DNA of 64,000 bases from Pseudomonas flexibilis (GTDB lineage Bacteria; Pseudomonadota; Gammaproteobacteria; Pseudomonadales; Pseudomonadaceae): NCBI RefSeq assembly GCF_000802425.1, contig NZ_JRUD01000021.1, positions 1-64,000 on the forward strand, given 5' to 3'. A program made the position numbers and the translations under genes. Below the pieces are notes generated by a model. It worked only from the letters and a program-made list of their open reading frames with translations. It was not told where the DNA came from and ran no database searches. Positions 40,192 to 50,579 of the stretch are shown here, one piece after another. Within the stretch, counting starts at the first letter, position 1. Each line of letters opens with the position of its first letter.

Positions 40192-41517
40192 ATGGACCTG
40201 TTCCAGCAAACCCCTCCCGCCCAGCCCCTGGCCGCTCGCCTGCGCGCGGCCAATCTGGACGAGTACGTTGGGCAGGAACACCTGCTGGCGCGCGGCAAGC
40301 CGCTGCGCGAGGCGCTGGAACAGGGCGCGCTGCACTCGATGATCTTCTGGGGCCCGCCCGGGGTCGGCAAGACCACCCTGGCGCGGCTGCTGGCGCAGGT
40401 TTCCGACGCGCACTTCGAGACGATTTCCGCCGTTCTGTCCGGCGTGAAGGAAATCCGTCAGGCCGTGGAAATCGCCCGGCAGCACGCCGCCCAGTCTGGC
40501 CGACGAACCATCCTGTTCGTCGATGAAGTGCACCGCTTCAACAAGAGTCAGCAGGACGCCTTTCTGCCCTATGTGGAAGACGGCACGCTGATCTTCATCG
40601 GCGCCACCACCGAAAATCCGTCCTTCGAGCTGAACAACGCGCTGCTGTCCCGCGCCCGCGTCTATGTGCTGAAAAGCCTCGACGAGGCGGCGCTGCGCAA
40701 GCTGGTGCAGCGCGCCCTGAGCGAAGAGAAGGGCCTGGGCGCCCGCCGGCTCAGCCTGCCCGAGGAAAGCCTACAGATCCTGCTGGCCGCCGCCGACGGC
40801 GATGGGCGCCGCCTGCTCAACCTGCTGGAGAACGCTTCCGACCTGGTCGAGGACGGCGAGGCCATCAGCCCTGAAGCCCTGCAGAACCTGCTCGGCGACA
40901 CCCGGCGGCGCTTCGACAAGGGTGGCGAAGCCTTTTACGACCAGATATCCGCGCTGCACAAATCGGTGCGCGGCTCCAACCCGGACGCCGCCCTGTACTG
41001 GTTCGCCCGCATGCTCGATGGCGGCTGCGACCCGCTGTACATCGCCCGGCGCGTGGTGCGCATGGCCAGCGAGGAAGTCGGCAATGCCGACCCGCGCGCG
41101 CTGACCCTGTGCCTGAATGCCTGGGATGTGCAGGAACGCCTCGGCAGCCCGGAAGGCGAACTGGCCGTGGCCCAGGCGATCGTCTATCTGGCCTGCGCGC
41201 CGAAGAGCAACGCCGTGTACACCGCCTACAACGCGGCGCGCCGCGACGTGGAGGCGTCCGGCTCGCTGGAAGTGCCGCTGCACCTGCGCAATGCACCCAC
41301 CAAGCTGATGAAGCAGTTGGGCTACGGCGACGAATACCGCTACGCCCACGACGAGCCGGACGCTTACGCCGCCGGCGAGGACTATTTCCCCGAAGCGCTC
41401 GAGCCGCGCCGTTACTACCAGCCGGTGCCGCGCGGCCTGGAGCTGAAGATCCGCGACAAGCTCGAGCACCTGGCCGCGCTGGATCGCAACAGCACCCGGC
41501 AGCGGAGGCGCCCATGA
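40192..41517 (+). CDS. rarA: Replication-associated recombination protein A
   Basis: A 441-residue AAA+ ATPase (RarA/MgsA/WRNIP1 family) acting at stalled forks and interacting with SSB. Walker A is GPPGVGKTT at residues 54-62, Walker [21 protein letters not shown], sensor [17 protein letters not shown]-terminal tetramerisation domain follows ([22 protein letters not shown]). It overlaps crcB by 4 bp (ATGA). Confidence 0.96.
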   Translation: MDLFQQTPPAQPLAARLRAANLDEYVGQEHLLARGKPLREALEQGALHSMIFWGPPGVGKTTLARLLAQVSDAHFETISAVLSGVKEIRQAVEIARQHAAQSGRRTILFVDEVHRFNKSQQDAFLPYVEDGTLIFIGATTENPSFELNNALLSRARVYVLKSLDEAALRKLVQRALSEEKGLGARRLSLPEESLQILLAAADGDGRRLLNLLENASDLVEDGEAISPEALQNLLGDTRRRFDKGGEAFYDQISALHKSVRGSNPDAALYWFARMLDGGCDPLYIARRVVRMASEEVGNADPRALTLCLNAWDVQERLGSPEGELAVAQAIVYLACAPKSNAVYTAYNAARRDVEASGSLEVPLHLRNAPTKLMKQLGYGDEYRYAHDEPDAYAAGEDYFPEALEPRRYYQPVPRGLELKIRDKLEHLAALDRNSTRQRRRP

Positions 41518-41888
41518 TCAGTGTCGTGCTCGCTGTGGCGGGCGGTGGCGCGCTGGGCAGCCTGCTGCGGTTTGCCGCCGCCAACTGGGTGACCGCCCAC
41601 TGGCCGCACCATTTTTTCCTGGCCACCCTGGCGGTAAACCTTGTCGGCTGCCTGCTGATCGGCTATCTCTTCGGCCTGTTCCTGCTGCGCCCGGAATTGC
41701 CGCTGGAGCTGCGTGCCGGCCTGATCGTCGGCTTCCTGGGCGGGCTGACCACCTTTTCCTCCTTTTCCCTGGATACCCTGCGCCTGCTGGAAAGCGGCCA
41801 GCTCGCGACCGCCCTCGGCTATGCCTTGGCCAGCGTGGTCATCAGCCTGCTGGCCACCTGGGCGGGCCTGGCTTTGAACAAACTCTGA
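41514..41888 (+). CDS. crcB: Fluoride efflux channel CrcB
   Basis: A 124-residue, four-helix Fluc-type fluoride channel that works as an antiparallel dimer. The signature [19 protein letters not shown] near residues 71-89 contains the conserved threonine and phenylalanines lining the pores. It is translationally coupled to rarA; no fluoride riboswitch is possible directly upstream because rarA occupies that space. Confidence 0.94.
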   Translation: MISVVLAVAGGGALGSLLRFAAANWVTAHWPHHFFLATLAVNLVGCLLIGYLFGLFLLRPELPLELRAGLIVGFLGGLTTFSSFSLDTLRLLESGQLATALGYALASVVISLLATWAGLALNKL

Positions 41889-43184
<1,296 letters not shown>

Positions 43185-43191
43185 AGGGCAC

Positions 43192-43219
43192 AGACAGGCC
43201 GGCGCAAGCCGGCCTGTCT
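43192..43219 (+). terminator. Terminator of serS
   Basis: AGACAGGCCGGC-GCAA-GCCGGCCTGTCT, a 12-bp perfect stem with a GCAA loop, 8 bp after the serS stop. The following T run is short (CATTT). Confidence 0.8.
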
Positions 43220-43324
43220 CATTTGGGGGCAGTGGCACGGAAACTGCTCGACTTGATTTCCGACAAGCGCTGAACTTGCGCGCATGGGCTTTGATGAAGC
43301 CTGGCCCCAAAAGGTAAAGATTCC

Positions 43325-44713
43325 ATGGATTTTCTTCCTCTATTCCACAACCTCAAGAACGCTCCGGTGCTGGTGATCGGTGGCGGCGAGGTGGCGTTAC
43401 GCAAGATTCGCCTGCTGACCGATGCCGGCGCGGTGCCTCGGGTGGTCACCCACGAAGCGCTGGATGAGCTGGCGGCTCTGGTGGCCCGCCATGGCGGCGA
43501 GCTGCATCTGCGTGATTACCGAGAGGAGGATCTGAATGGGGTTCGTCTGGCAGTCGCTGCGACCGACGACGAACCGCTCAATGCCCGGATTTCCCGTGAA
43601 GCCCAGGCGCGGGGCATCCCGGTCAACGTGGTGGATGCACCGGAATTGTGCTCGGTGATCTTTCCGGCCATCGTCGATCGCTCGCCGCTGATGGTGGCGG
43701 TGTCCAGCGGTGGCGACGCGCCGGTGCTGGCGCGCTTGATCCGCGCCCGCATCGAGACCTGGATTCCCGCCGCCTACGGGCAGTTGGCCGGGCTGGCCAA
43801 GAAATTCCGTTCGCGGGTCAAGGCAGCGCTGCCGGATGTGCAACAGCGCCGGGTGTTCTGGGAAGAAGCCTTCCAGGGCCAGATCGCCGAGAGCCTGTTC
43901 GCCGGCAAACCGGCCGAGGCCGAGCGTCTGCTGGAGGAGAAGCTGGCGGGCAGTTCTGCCCGGTCGCTGGGTGAGGTATATCTGGTCGGCGCAGGTCCCG
44001 GCGATCCGGACCTGCTGACCTTCCGTGCCCTGCGCCTGATGCAGCAGGCCGATGTGGTGCTCTACGACCGCCTGGTGGCGCCGGCAATCATCGAACTGTG
44101 CCGCCGAGATGCCGAGCGCATCTACGTCGGCAAGCAGCGCGCCGAGCATGCGCTGCCCCAGGAACAGATCAATCGGCGCCTGGTGGAGCTGGCCAAGCAG
44201 GGTAAGCGCGTGCTGCGCCTGAAGGGCGGCGACCCGTTCATCTTCGGTCGGGGCGGCGAGGAGATCGAGGAGTTGGCCGCCGAGGGCATTCCCTTCCAGG
44301 TGGTGCCGGGCATTACCGCCGCCTCCGGTTGTTCCGCCTATGCGGGTATTCCGCTGACCCACCGTGACCATGCCCAGTCGGTGCGCTTTGTCACCGGTCA
44401 CCTCAAGGATGGCAGCTGCGATCTGCCCTGGCGGGATCTGGTCGCGCCGGGGCAGACCCTGGTGTTCTACATGGGACTGGTCGGCCTGCCGGTGATCTGC
44501 GAACAGCTGATGCGCCACGGCCGTGGTGCCGATACCCCGATCGCGCTGGTGGAGCAGGGCACCACGGTCAACCAGCGGGTGATTACCGGCACCCTGGCCG
44601 ATATGCCGCAGCGCGTCGCCGAGCAAGCCGTGCGGGCGCCAACCCTGGTGATCGTCGGTGAAGTGGTGCGCCTGCGCGACAAGCTGGCCTGGTTCGAAGG
44701 AGCGCAGCGCTAG
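43325..44713 (+). CDS. cysG: Siroheme synthase (CysG)
   Basis: A 462-residue trifunctional enzyme making siroheme for sulfite/nitrite reductases. The N-terminal dehydrogenase/ferrochelatase module has the NAD motif [13 protein letters not shown] near residue 17. The C-terminal SAM:uroporphyrinogen III methyltransferase module (about 215-460) starts [22 protein letters not shown] and holds [13 protein letters not shown] and [21 protein letters not shown]. Single transcription unit after the serS terminator. Confidence 0.96.
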   Translation: MDFLPLFHNLKNAPVLVIGGGEVALRKIRLLTDAGAVPRVVTHEALDELAALVARHGGELHLRDYREEDLNGVRLAVAATDDEPLNARISREAQARGIPVNVVDAPELCSVIFPAIVDRSPLMVAVSSGGDAPVLARLIRARIETWIPAAYGQLAGLAKKFRSRVKAALPDVQQRRVFWEEAFQGQIAESLFAGKPAEAERLLEEKLAGSSARSLGEVYLVGAGPGDPDLLTFRALRLMQQADVVLYDRLVAPAIIELCRRDAERIYVGKQRAEHALPQEQINRRLVELAKQGKRVLRLKGGDPFIFGRGGEEIEELAAEGIPFQVVPGITAASGCSAYAGIPLTHRDHAQSVRFVTGHLKDGSCDLPWRDLVAPGQTLVFYMGLVGLPVICEQLMRHGRGADTPIALVEQGTTVNQRVITGTLADMPQRVAEQAVRAPTLVIVGEVVRLRDKLAWFEGAQR

Positions 44714-44758
44714 ACATCTAGCCGCCGGCTCGGTGGCCAAGGCTTTGCCTTGACCACC

Positions 44759-45766
44759 CTACGGTTGGCGGCGCTGCCAGATGCCCTTGCCCGGCAAACT
44801 ATCGCGTCCATGTGGCGCGAACAGGTCCAGCGCCGGACCCTTGGGCACGATGCCGGTCGGGTTGATGGTCTGGTGACTGGCGTGGTAGTGGTGCTTGATG
44901 TGGGTGAAGTCCACGGTGGCTGCCACGCCCGGCCACTGGTACAGCTCACGCAGCCAGCCATGCAGGCTCGGATAGTCGAGGATGCGTTGCTGGTTGCACT
45001 TGAAGTGACCGTGGTAGACCGCGTCGAAGCGGATCAGGGTGGTGAACAGGCGCCAGTCTGCCTCGGTCAGGTACTCGCCGGCCAGGTAGCGCTGCCGGCT
45101 CAGGCGTTGTTCAAGCCAGTCCAGCTCGCTGAACAGGTCGTCGTAGGCTTCTTCGTAGGCGTCCTGGGTGGTCGCGAAGCCGGCCCGGTACACGCCGTTG
45201 TTCACCCGTGGGTAGATGCGCGCGTTGAGCGCGTCGATCTCGCCATGCAGGGGCTCGGGATACAGGTCGAGGGTCGAGCCGGTCAGGCCATCGAAGGCGC
45301 TGTTGAACATGCGCAGGATGTCCGCCGATTCGTTGCTGACGATGCGCTGCTGACGCTTGTCCCAGAGCATCGGTACCGTCACCCGGCCGGTGTAGTGCGG
45401 ATCGTCCTGCCGGTAGCGCTGGTGGAGAAACTCCAGATCATCCAGGGCATCGCCGCTCGAGCCGGTCTGGGGGTCGAAGGTCCAGCCGTGCTCGCGCATC
45501 AGCCAGCTCACCACCGAAACCTGAATGATGTCCTCCAGCCCCTTGAGCGCCCGGGCGATCAGGGTGCGGTGCGCCCAGGGGCAGGCCAGGCTCACGTACA
45601 GGTGGTAGCGCCCGGCCTCGGCTGCGAAACCGCCGGCTCCCGTGGGGCCGGCGCTGCCGTCGGGAGTGATCCAGTGGCGGCGCTGCGCCTGTTCGCGCTC
45701 GAAACGGCCATCGCGGGCGGTGTCATACCACTGGTCATGCCAGTGGCCATCGATCAGAAGACCCAT
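44759..45766 (-). CDS. yqjG: Glutathionyl-hydroquinone reductase (YqjG type)
   Basis: A 335-residue Xi-class glutathione transferase reducing glutathionyl-hydroquinones. The catalytic cysteine is in the SLACPWAHRTLIARALKGLE motif near residue 62; VPMLWDKRQQRIVSNESADILRMFN is the family's glutathione-site segment. Convergent with cysG across 45 bp. Confidence 0.92.
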   Translation of the reverse strand: MGLLIDGHWHDQWYDTARDGRFEREQAQRRHWITPDGSAGPTGAGGFAAEAGRYHLYVSLACPWAHRTLIARALKGLEDIIQVSVVSWLMREHGWTFDPQTGSSGDALDDLEFLHQRYRQDDPHYTGRVTVPMLWDKRQQRIVSNESADILRMFNSAFDGLTGSTLDLYPEPLHGEIDALNARIYPRVNNGVYRAGFATTQDAYEEAYDDLFSELDWLEQRLSRQRYLAGEYLTEADWRLFTTLIRFDAVYHGHFKCNQQRILDYPSLHGWLRELYQWPGVAATVDFTHIKHHYHASHQTINPTGIVPKGPALDLFAPHGRDSLPGKGIWQRRQP

Positions 45767-45847
45767 CGTCTATTCCCCTCTGTGTGCAGAGGAGTCTAGC
45801 GGCGCCAGGCTGATGGATGGGTGAGCTGTTCCGGTCGTTTCTATCGA

Positions 45848-46831
45848 TCAGTTCGATCTGTTGCGCTCAGCCCAGTAGCGCTCGGCAAGGGCAAAGGCCT
45901 GCTCGCGCTCATGGCCCAGACCGTGCAACGCCAGGGCGATGGTCGCCTGCACCGCCAGCTCGCCATAGGCATCTGTCGCCTCGCCGCGCCAGACTGCCAG
46001 CAGCTCTACCGGGTCCAGCCGCTCGGGCTTCGTGTGCCGTTGCGCGGAGAGCGCCGGCCAGCTCTCGTCGCGGGTTTCGCCGGCGGCGGTCAGATAGAGC
46101 GTGGCAGGGCTGTCCGGATTGACCTCGATCTCGCCGCCTTCGCCCTTGATGACGATGGCGGTGTCGCCGAGCAATTGGCTGGCGCTGCGGTGAATCTCCT
46201 GATAGCCGGGATGGAAGATGCTCTGCAGCCCACATCGCGCGCCCAGCGGGTTGAGCAGGCGCGCCAGGGAATGAATCGGCGAGCGCAGGCCCAGCACGTT
46301 GCGCAAGCCGATCATGTGCTGCAGGCGCGGCATCCACGCGCCCAGCGGGATGAAGGCCAGGTTGTGCCGGTCGAGCGCGTCGCTGACCTGTTGCCAGTCC
46401 TGGCACTGTGGAATGCCCAGCAAGGCGAGGACATCCTCGGTATACAACCGTCCGGCGGTGTGGTCACCGGCGCCATGCACCAGGGTGCGTACGCCTTGGT
46501 CGGCCAGGCACTTGATGGCCAGCAGATACCAGGGCAAATGACGCTTCTTGCCGGCGTAGCTGGGCCAGTCGATATCCACCGCAATCGGCGGGGCGTCGAG
46601 GCGAGCACGCACCGCCTCGGTAAAACCGGCCATCTCCTCGGCGCTTTCCTCCTTGTGGCGCAGCAGCATCAGGAAGGCGCCCAGCTGCACCTCCTCGACC
46701 TGGCCGTCGAGCAGCATGCCCATGGCGTCGCGGGCCTCCTCGCGGGTCAGTCCCCGGGAGCCGCGCTGGCCCTTGCCGAGGATGCGCACGTACTGGGCAA
46801 AGGGATGTTCGAGCGAGGTATCGAGCGTCAT
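45848..46831 (-). CDS. ybiB: TrpD2/YbiB family DNA-binding protein
   Basis: A 327-residue protein with the anthranilate phosphoribosyltransferase (TrpD) fold but lacking trp context. In the family, YbiB/TrpD2 binds nucleic acids instead of making phosphoribosyl anthranilate. Visible TrpD-like segments: GKGQRGSRGLTREEARDAM and VHGAGDHTAGRLYTEDVLALLG in place of the usual GTGGD phosphate loop. Its start overlaps the tusE stop by 4 bp, placing it in the tus operon. Confidence 0.85.
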   Translation of the reverse strand: MTLDTSLEHPFAQYVRILGKGQRGSRGLTREEARDAMGMLLDGQVEEVQLGAFLMLLRHKEESAEEMAGFTEAVRARLDAPPIAVDIDWPSYAGKKRHLPWYLLAIKCLADQGVRTLVHGAGDHTAGRLYTEDVLALLGIPQCQDWQQVSDALDRHNLAFIPLGAWMPRLQHMIGLRNVLGLRSPIHSLARLLNPLGARCGLQSIFHPGYQEIHRSASQLLGDTAIVIKGEGGEIEVNPDSPATLYLTAAGETRDESWPALSAQRHTKPERLDPVELLAVWRGEATDAYGELAVQATIALALHGLGHEREQAFALAERYWAERNRSN

Positions 46832-47163
46832 ATGCAGTTCGTCGGCTTTGGCAGGCCGGCCAGCTTGGCGGCCAGTTTGGCGGGAGTGCCCTTGAACAGG
46901 CGGTTGAGGTGCAGGCTGTTGCCCTTGTCCGGCCCCAGCTTCAGGGCTACGTACTTGATCAGCGGCCGGGTTGCCGGCGACAGCTGGAACTCGGCATAGA
47001 AAGCCTGCAGCAGGTGCAGGATTTCCCAGTGCTCTGCGGTCAGTTCCAGCCCTTCTCGCGCTGCCAGTGCCGCGGCGATGGCGTCGTTCCAGTCGTGACG
47101 GTCGGCCAGGTAGCCGTCCTTGTCCAAGGCGATGGTCTGCCCGTTGACCTGCAAGTCGCTCAT
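46828..47163 (-). CDS. tusE: Sulfurtransferase TusE (DsrC family)
   Basis: A 111-residue DsrC-like protein, last carrier of the sulfur relay that delivers persulfide sulfur to MnmA. The family's mobile C-terminal arm with the penultimate cysteine is present (LPKPTNCI). The start MSDLQVNGQTIALDKDGYL at 47163 overlaps the tusB stop; 67 upstream open codons are not used. Confidence 0.94.
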   Translation of the reverse strand: MSDLQVNGQTIALDKDGYLADRHDWNDAIAAALAAREGLELTAEHWEILHLLQAFYAEFQLSPATRPLIKYVALKLGPDKGNSLHLNRLFKGTPAKLAAKLAGLPKPTNCI

Positions 47164-47456
47164 AGCCAGCCGTTCACCTTGTCGTATTGCGCGCACAGCT
47201 CGACGAACGCCGGGTAGTCCACTGGAGTAACCCGTTCGGCTGCGCCAAGATTGCGGGCCTGCAGGTCTTCCTGCAGGGCATACAGACGAACCGTTGCGGG
47301 CAGGGTTTGCAACAGGGACCAGGCCTCGCTGCCGGTATGCAGCGCCTGGCAGGCATCGCCGCACAGCAGCAGGGCGTCGTCGGCACCCAGCAGGCGCAGG
47401 ACACTGTCCAGCGGCTGGCGCCAGGGGGATTGGCTGAGCAGGTGCAAGGTAGTCAT
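47160..47456 (-). CDS. tusB: Sulfurtransferase complex subunit TusB (DsrH)
   Basis: A 98-residue subunit of the TusBCD heterohexamer. N terminus MTTLHLLSQSPWRQPLDSVLRLL and C-terminal YDKVNGWL are typical of DsrH/TusB. It overlaps tusC by 1 bp and tusE by 4 bp, so the operon is tightly coupled. Confidence 0.9.
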   Translation of the reverse strand: MTTLHLLSQSPWRQPLDSVLRLLGADDALLLCGDACQALHTGSEAWSLLQTLPATVRLYALQEDLQARNLGAAERVTPVDYPAFVELCAQYDKVNGWL

Positions 47457-47815
47457 CAGAGAGTCATCACCAGATCGAAACGGGCCAGCAGCGCCGGCAG
47501 TTCAGCGCCGTGCAGCGGGGTCACCGGCAGGCTGAGCGTGGCATCGGTCAGGCCGCGACGTGCCAGGCTTGCCTGGCACACATACAGATCATCCACGCCG
47601 AACAGCGGCAGGGCCTGCAGGTTGGCGCTCAGGTCCTTCTGCTCCAGCGCGGTCGCCTGCTGACCGACTGGCAGCTGGAACACGCCGTCGTCCATGAACA
47701 GCAGGGCAATGGGCAGCTCGAACGCTCCACCGGCAAGGGCGATATCCAGTGCCTCGCGCGCGGCGGTGCCAGCCCAGGGTGACTGGCGGCAGATCAATAG
47801 GAGGGACTTGGCCAT
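47456..47815 (-). CDS. tusC: Sulfurtransferase complex subunit TusC (DsrF)
   Basis: A 119-residue TusC/DsrF protein: MAKSLLLICRQSPWAGTAAREALDIALAGGAFE (in pieces) then LFMDDGVFQL, the family signature. The start at 47815 overlaps the tusD stop by one base (TGATG), and GGAG is correctly spaced upstream. The open frame's 84 extra upstream codons are tusD read in another frame. Confidence 0.92.
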   Translation of the reverse strand: MAKSLLLICRQSPWAGTAAREALDIALAGGAFELPIALLFMDDGVFQLPVGQQATALEQKDLSANLQALPLFGVDDLYVCQASLARRGLTDATLSLPVTPLHGAELPALLARFDLVMTL

Positions 47816-48207
47816 CAGTCGCCTCCGAAGCAGACCAGGCGGTCCGCCAGTTGCGCTGCTTCGTGCAGCTGGCCAAGCCCCGACAGCTCCCACGGCGCGC
47901 CGGTGCTGATCGCCTCGCGCTCGTAGCGGCGGGCTTCCTCGGCATTCAGTACGCCACGGCGTAGGGCGGCGGCGATGCACACCACGCTGTCCAACCGGTG
48001 CTCTGCCACGAATGCGCGCCATTGCGCCGCCATGTCCAGCTCGTCCTGCGGCGCGACCATTGCGCAAGAGGCGTTGTAGACACCGTCCCGGTAGAAGAAC
48101 AGGCGGACGATCTCGTGTCCGCTGGCCAACACCGCCTCAGCGAAGCGCAGGGCCCGCCGCGACGCAGGCGCATGAGGTGGGGAGAAGAGGGCAATGGCAA
48201 ATTTCAT
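47815..48207 (-). CDS. tusD: Sulfurtransferase complex subunit TusD (DsrE)
   Basis: A 130-residue TusD/DsrE subunit carrying the active cysteine of the TusBCD complex, in the YNASCAMVAPQDE segment near residue 50. The start MKFAIALFSPPHAP at 48207 is the family start. It heads the tusD-C-B-E-ybiB run, which supplies sulfur for the 2-thiouridine made by MnmA. Confidence 0.93.
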   Translation of the reverse strand: MKFAIALFSPPHAPASRRALRFAEAVLASGHEIVRLFFYRDGVYNASCAMVAPQDELDMAAQWRAFVAEHRLDSVVCIAAALRRGVLNAEEARRYEREAISTGAPWELSGLGQLHEAAQLADRLVCFGGD

Positions 48208-48263
48208 GGCTCGGATACCGCGACTACAGGCCGTCATCATACCCGCGACGGCACCGGAAACGA

Positions 48264-48289
48264 AAAGGCCCGCGCGAGGCGGGCCCTTT
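48264..48289 (-). terminator. Terminator of yccA
   Basis: AAAGGCCCGC-GCGAG-GCGGGCC-C-TTT stem-loop 17 bp past the yccA stop, with AAAA/TTTT flanks; on the minus strand it ends CCTTTTCGTTT. Confidence 0.75.
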
Positions 48290-48305
48290 CATTAGAGGCA
48301 ACCGA

Positions 48306-48974
48306 TCAGTCGTCGCTGCCCATGATCCCGAAGATCTGCAGCAGGCTGATGAACAGGTTGTAGATCGACACATACAGGCTGATGGTGGCCATGATGTAGT
48401 TGCGTTCGCCACCGTGGATGATCTCGCTGGTCTGGTAGAGAATCACCGCCGAGGAGAACAGCACGAAACCGGCGCTGATCGCCAGCTGCAGGCCGCTGAT
48501 CTGGAAGAACAGGCTGGCCAGCACAGCCGCCAGGAGCACGAAGAAGCCGGCAGTGATGAAACCACTCAGGAAGCTCATGTCCTTGCGGGTGGTCAGCACA
48601 TAGGCGGACAGGCCGAAGAACACCAGGGCGGTCATGGCGAACGCGGAGCTGATCACCTCGGCGCCATTGGCCATGCCCAGGTAGTGGTTGAGAATCGGGC
48701 CCAGGGTGTAACCCATGAAGCCGGTGAGGGCGAAGGTGGACAGCAGGCCCCAGCCGGAGTTGCGCAGCTTGGCGGTGAGGAAGAACAGGCCGTAGAAGCC
48801 GATCAGCACCACGAAGATGTTCGGGTAGGGCAGACGCATCTGCTGGGAGACATAAGCGACGATGCCGCTGAACGCCAGGGTCAGTGCCAGCAGGCCGTAG
48901 GTGTTGCGCAGCACGCCGCTGACTTCGCGCTGTTCCACCTGCGCGTGATTCAGTGCGTAGTTACGTTCTTGCAT
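48306..48974 (-). CDS. yccA: Bax inhibitor-1/YccA family membrane protein
   Basis: A 222-residue inner-membrane protein with seven helices of the BI-1/YccA (TMBIM) family; E. coli YccA modulates FtsH. Family segments: [73 protein letters not shown] (in pieces), with the conserved di-aspartate at the C terminus (GSDD). Last core gene before the tRNA-Ser/island junction. Confidence 0.93.
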   Translation of the reverse strand: MQERNYALNHAQVEQREVSGVLRNTYGLLALTLAFSGIVAYVSQQMRLPYPNIFVVLIGFYGLFFLTAKLRNSGWGLLSTFALTGFMGYTLGPILNHYLGMANGAEVISSAFAMTALVFFGLSAYVLTTRKDMSFLSGFITAGFFVLLAAVLASLFFQISGLQLAISAGFVLFSSAVILYQTSEIIHGGERNYIMATISLYVSIYNLFISLLQIFGIMGSDD

Positions 48975-49050
48975 GAGGCTCTCCTGTCGAGGAAGGCATT
49001 TGAGATGGCCGGATCATAGCAAAACCCCGTGGCAGAGGAACCCGCAGTGT

Positions 49051-49078
49051 TTGACAGTGTGTTGCGATCCGGTACTAT
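49051..49078 (+). promoter_or_regulatory. Promoter of tRNA-Ser
   Basis: A consensus TTGACA (49051-49056) and TACTAT (49073-49078) are spaced by 16 bp, followed by a GC-rich discriminator (TGCCGCCCGC). The start point would be near 49085, about 27 bases before the mature tRNA. Typical of stable-RNA promoters. Confidence 0.8.
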
Positions 49079-49111
49079 TGCCGCCCGCGCCGGACGGCGC
49101 GGTTTCTTTTC

Positions 49112-49199
49112 GGAAGTGTGGCCGAGTGGTTTAAGGCAGCGGTCTTGAAAACCGCCGACGGGCAACCGTCCCAGAGTTCGAATCTCTGCGCTTCCGCCA
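49112..49199 (+). tRNA. tRNA-Ser (anticodon UGA)
   Basis: An 88-base class II tRNA. Acceptor stem GGAAGTG pairs with CGCTTCC; the anticodon loop CTTGAAA gives UGA; a long variable arm follows; T-loop GTTCGAATC; CCA is encoded (GCCA). It is the site where conserved Pseudomonas synteny ends and the ICE-type island begins, so its 3' half is the likely attachment sequence. Confidence 0.97.
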
Positions 49200-49210
49200 T
49201 ACATATCGCT

Positions 49211-49235
49211 GAAAGCCCCGTGCTGCGGGGCTTTC
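49211..49235 (+). terminator. Terminator of tRNA-Ser
   Basis: GAAAGCCCCG-TGCTG-CGGGGCTTTC, 10-bp perfect stem 11 bases after the tRNA. Confidence 0.85.
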
Positions 49236-49644
49236 GCGTTTCTGCAGGTTGGTAATTTTCTCCTGACCCACAACTTGACCCACACCATTGGTAATGGCTC
49301 AGCTCTACAGGCGACTAATGATGCAAAACCACGCCGCCAAGAAGCAGAGGCAAATTGGCGGGGTTGTCGATCTCGGCGATCCGATGCGCCGCGAGAAACG
49401 GTTGTGGGCCATGCCGGTAGGAGGATGTTGGGGTATTTCGGCGAACCGCGCACCTGATGGAGATGCAGATCAGGGCCGCAAGACCCTGCATTGTCGGACA
49501 GTATTTCCAGCCCCCATGGCCCGGGATGCGGAGCCTCCCGGGCCATGGGGGCTTTTCCGAAAAGCAACGATCCCATTGGTAGGATCGCCGCCTAGCGTGA
49601 CGTGAGCAAATGAGAGTAGGGCTTGGCCTCCGACGTTGTGGTGG
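49236..49644. other. Chromosome/island junction region without a gene
   Basis: This 409-bp region contains no ORF I trust. It holds two TGACCCACA copies (49264-49272 and 49276-49284) shortly after the tRNA, and a very strong hairpin: AGCCCCCATGGCCCGGGA (49509-49526) and its perfect complement (49536-49553) with a 9-base loop, followed by TTTT on the plus strand. No integrase or integrase fragment is recognisable. ORFs running antisense through the tRNA are rejected. Confidence 0.5.
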
Positions 49645-50424
49645 TCAATCCCGACTCTGTATCAAGCGAGGTACTGGCTGTGACGGGCACGCCACGATTC
49701 GCCGCAGGTTAGGTTGGGGTGGCATCTTGTCAGGAGGAAGACTGGTGATGAGGCTGGCACGCCGCTGAGAAACCGTCGGTGCGTACTGCGAGCGCTGCAC
49801 TCCGCTGAGGATATCGTCTGGCAGTGGACCCAGGCGTGCGCGGATGGCCTGCGCCTCGGCATGGTTGGCCCGAAAGTCCTCGCGGCACAATCCCGATGGC
49901 TTGCAGCGCTGCGCCAGGTCGAACAGGCTGCGTAGCTGGTGGCCTCCACTGTCCAGAATGGTCGCCATCTCCCGCTGACCCATCAGCGCGGTGTGGTGGG
50001 CCAGCAGGGCGCGACGAGCCAGCATGTCGTAGTCGGTCAGCAGGTAAACGCCGAGAAAACCCAGCGGGCTGCCGATGTACAGCGGCAGGACGACCGGGTG
50101 CTGGTTGAGATTGTCGCCCACCTCGACCTGTTCGGGCCTGTCCTGGTGGATGCGCTCCAGGTGCTGGATCAGCTCGCCTATGCGGGCCTTAGCGCTCGCC
50201 AGTTTCGCTTCCAGCTGGCACATGGCCCAGTCGGCATAAGGGTCGTCGGCGGCCGCTGCCTGCCTGAGCTGATTGGTGATCTGGATGTACCCGGCCATGC
50301 CGAGGATCGGCCGTGCCCCGAGGCGCGCCGTGCGGCCACGCCAGATCAGTGCCGCATGAAAGGTGTGCAGGGTCAGGCTGATGTTGCTGCGCAAAGCGCC
50401 CAGTTCGATCTGAAACGAGTCCAC
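49645..50424 (-). CDS. ICE protein of the PFL_4669 family (TIGR03761)
   Basis: A 259-residue protein matching the ICE-associated PFL_4669 family: LGALRSNISLTLHTFHAALIW, GMAGYIQITNQLRQAAAADDPYADW, and PLYIGSPLGFLGVYLLTDYDMLARRALLAHHTALM (in pieces). Function unknown; it accompanies parA-dnaB-parB-STY4528 in PAGI/PFGI/SPI-7-type elements. I chose the GTG at 50424 (GGGGA upstream) because family similarity begins there; 65 upstream open codons look non-coding. In canonical elements it is followed by DUF3158, ssb and topB, but here it faces the tRNA-Ser with nothing in between. Confidence 0.8.
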   Translation of the reverse strand: MDSFQIELGALRSNISLTLHTFHAALIWRGRTARLGARPILGMAGYIQITNQLRQAAAADDPYADWAMCQLEAKLASAKARIGELIQHLERIHQDRPEQVEVGDNLNQHPVVLPLYIGSPLGFLGVYLLTDYDMLARRALLAHHTALMGQREMATILDSGGHQLRSLFDLAQRCKPSGLCREDFRANHAEAQAIRARLGPLPDDILSGVQRSQYAPTVSQRRASLITSLPPDKMPPQPNLRRIVACPSQPVPRLIQSRD

Positions 50425-50579
50425 GGTGAGGTCCCCGCGTCGGCGTAGTTGGCCTGATGATGCGCAATGCCGTTGGCCAATACAGCCAGAAAACTGAATG
50501 TCGACCGCTCGGTTATTTCGCTTCCGGGTCCGGTGGTTTATGCCAGTGGCATAACCGGCAGCGAGCCGGGCGACAGGGA

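Noticed and set aside
41514-41560. Fluoride riboswitch before crcB
   Set aside because: crcB starts within the rarA stop codon, leaving no room for a leader; no riboswitch-like fold was apparent in the rarA end.
48950-49576. 208-codon minus-strand frame through the tRNA-Ser and junction
   Set aside because: It reads antisense through the tRNA, a typical artefact of annotation at tRNA loci.
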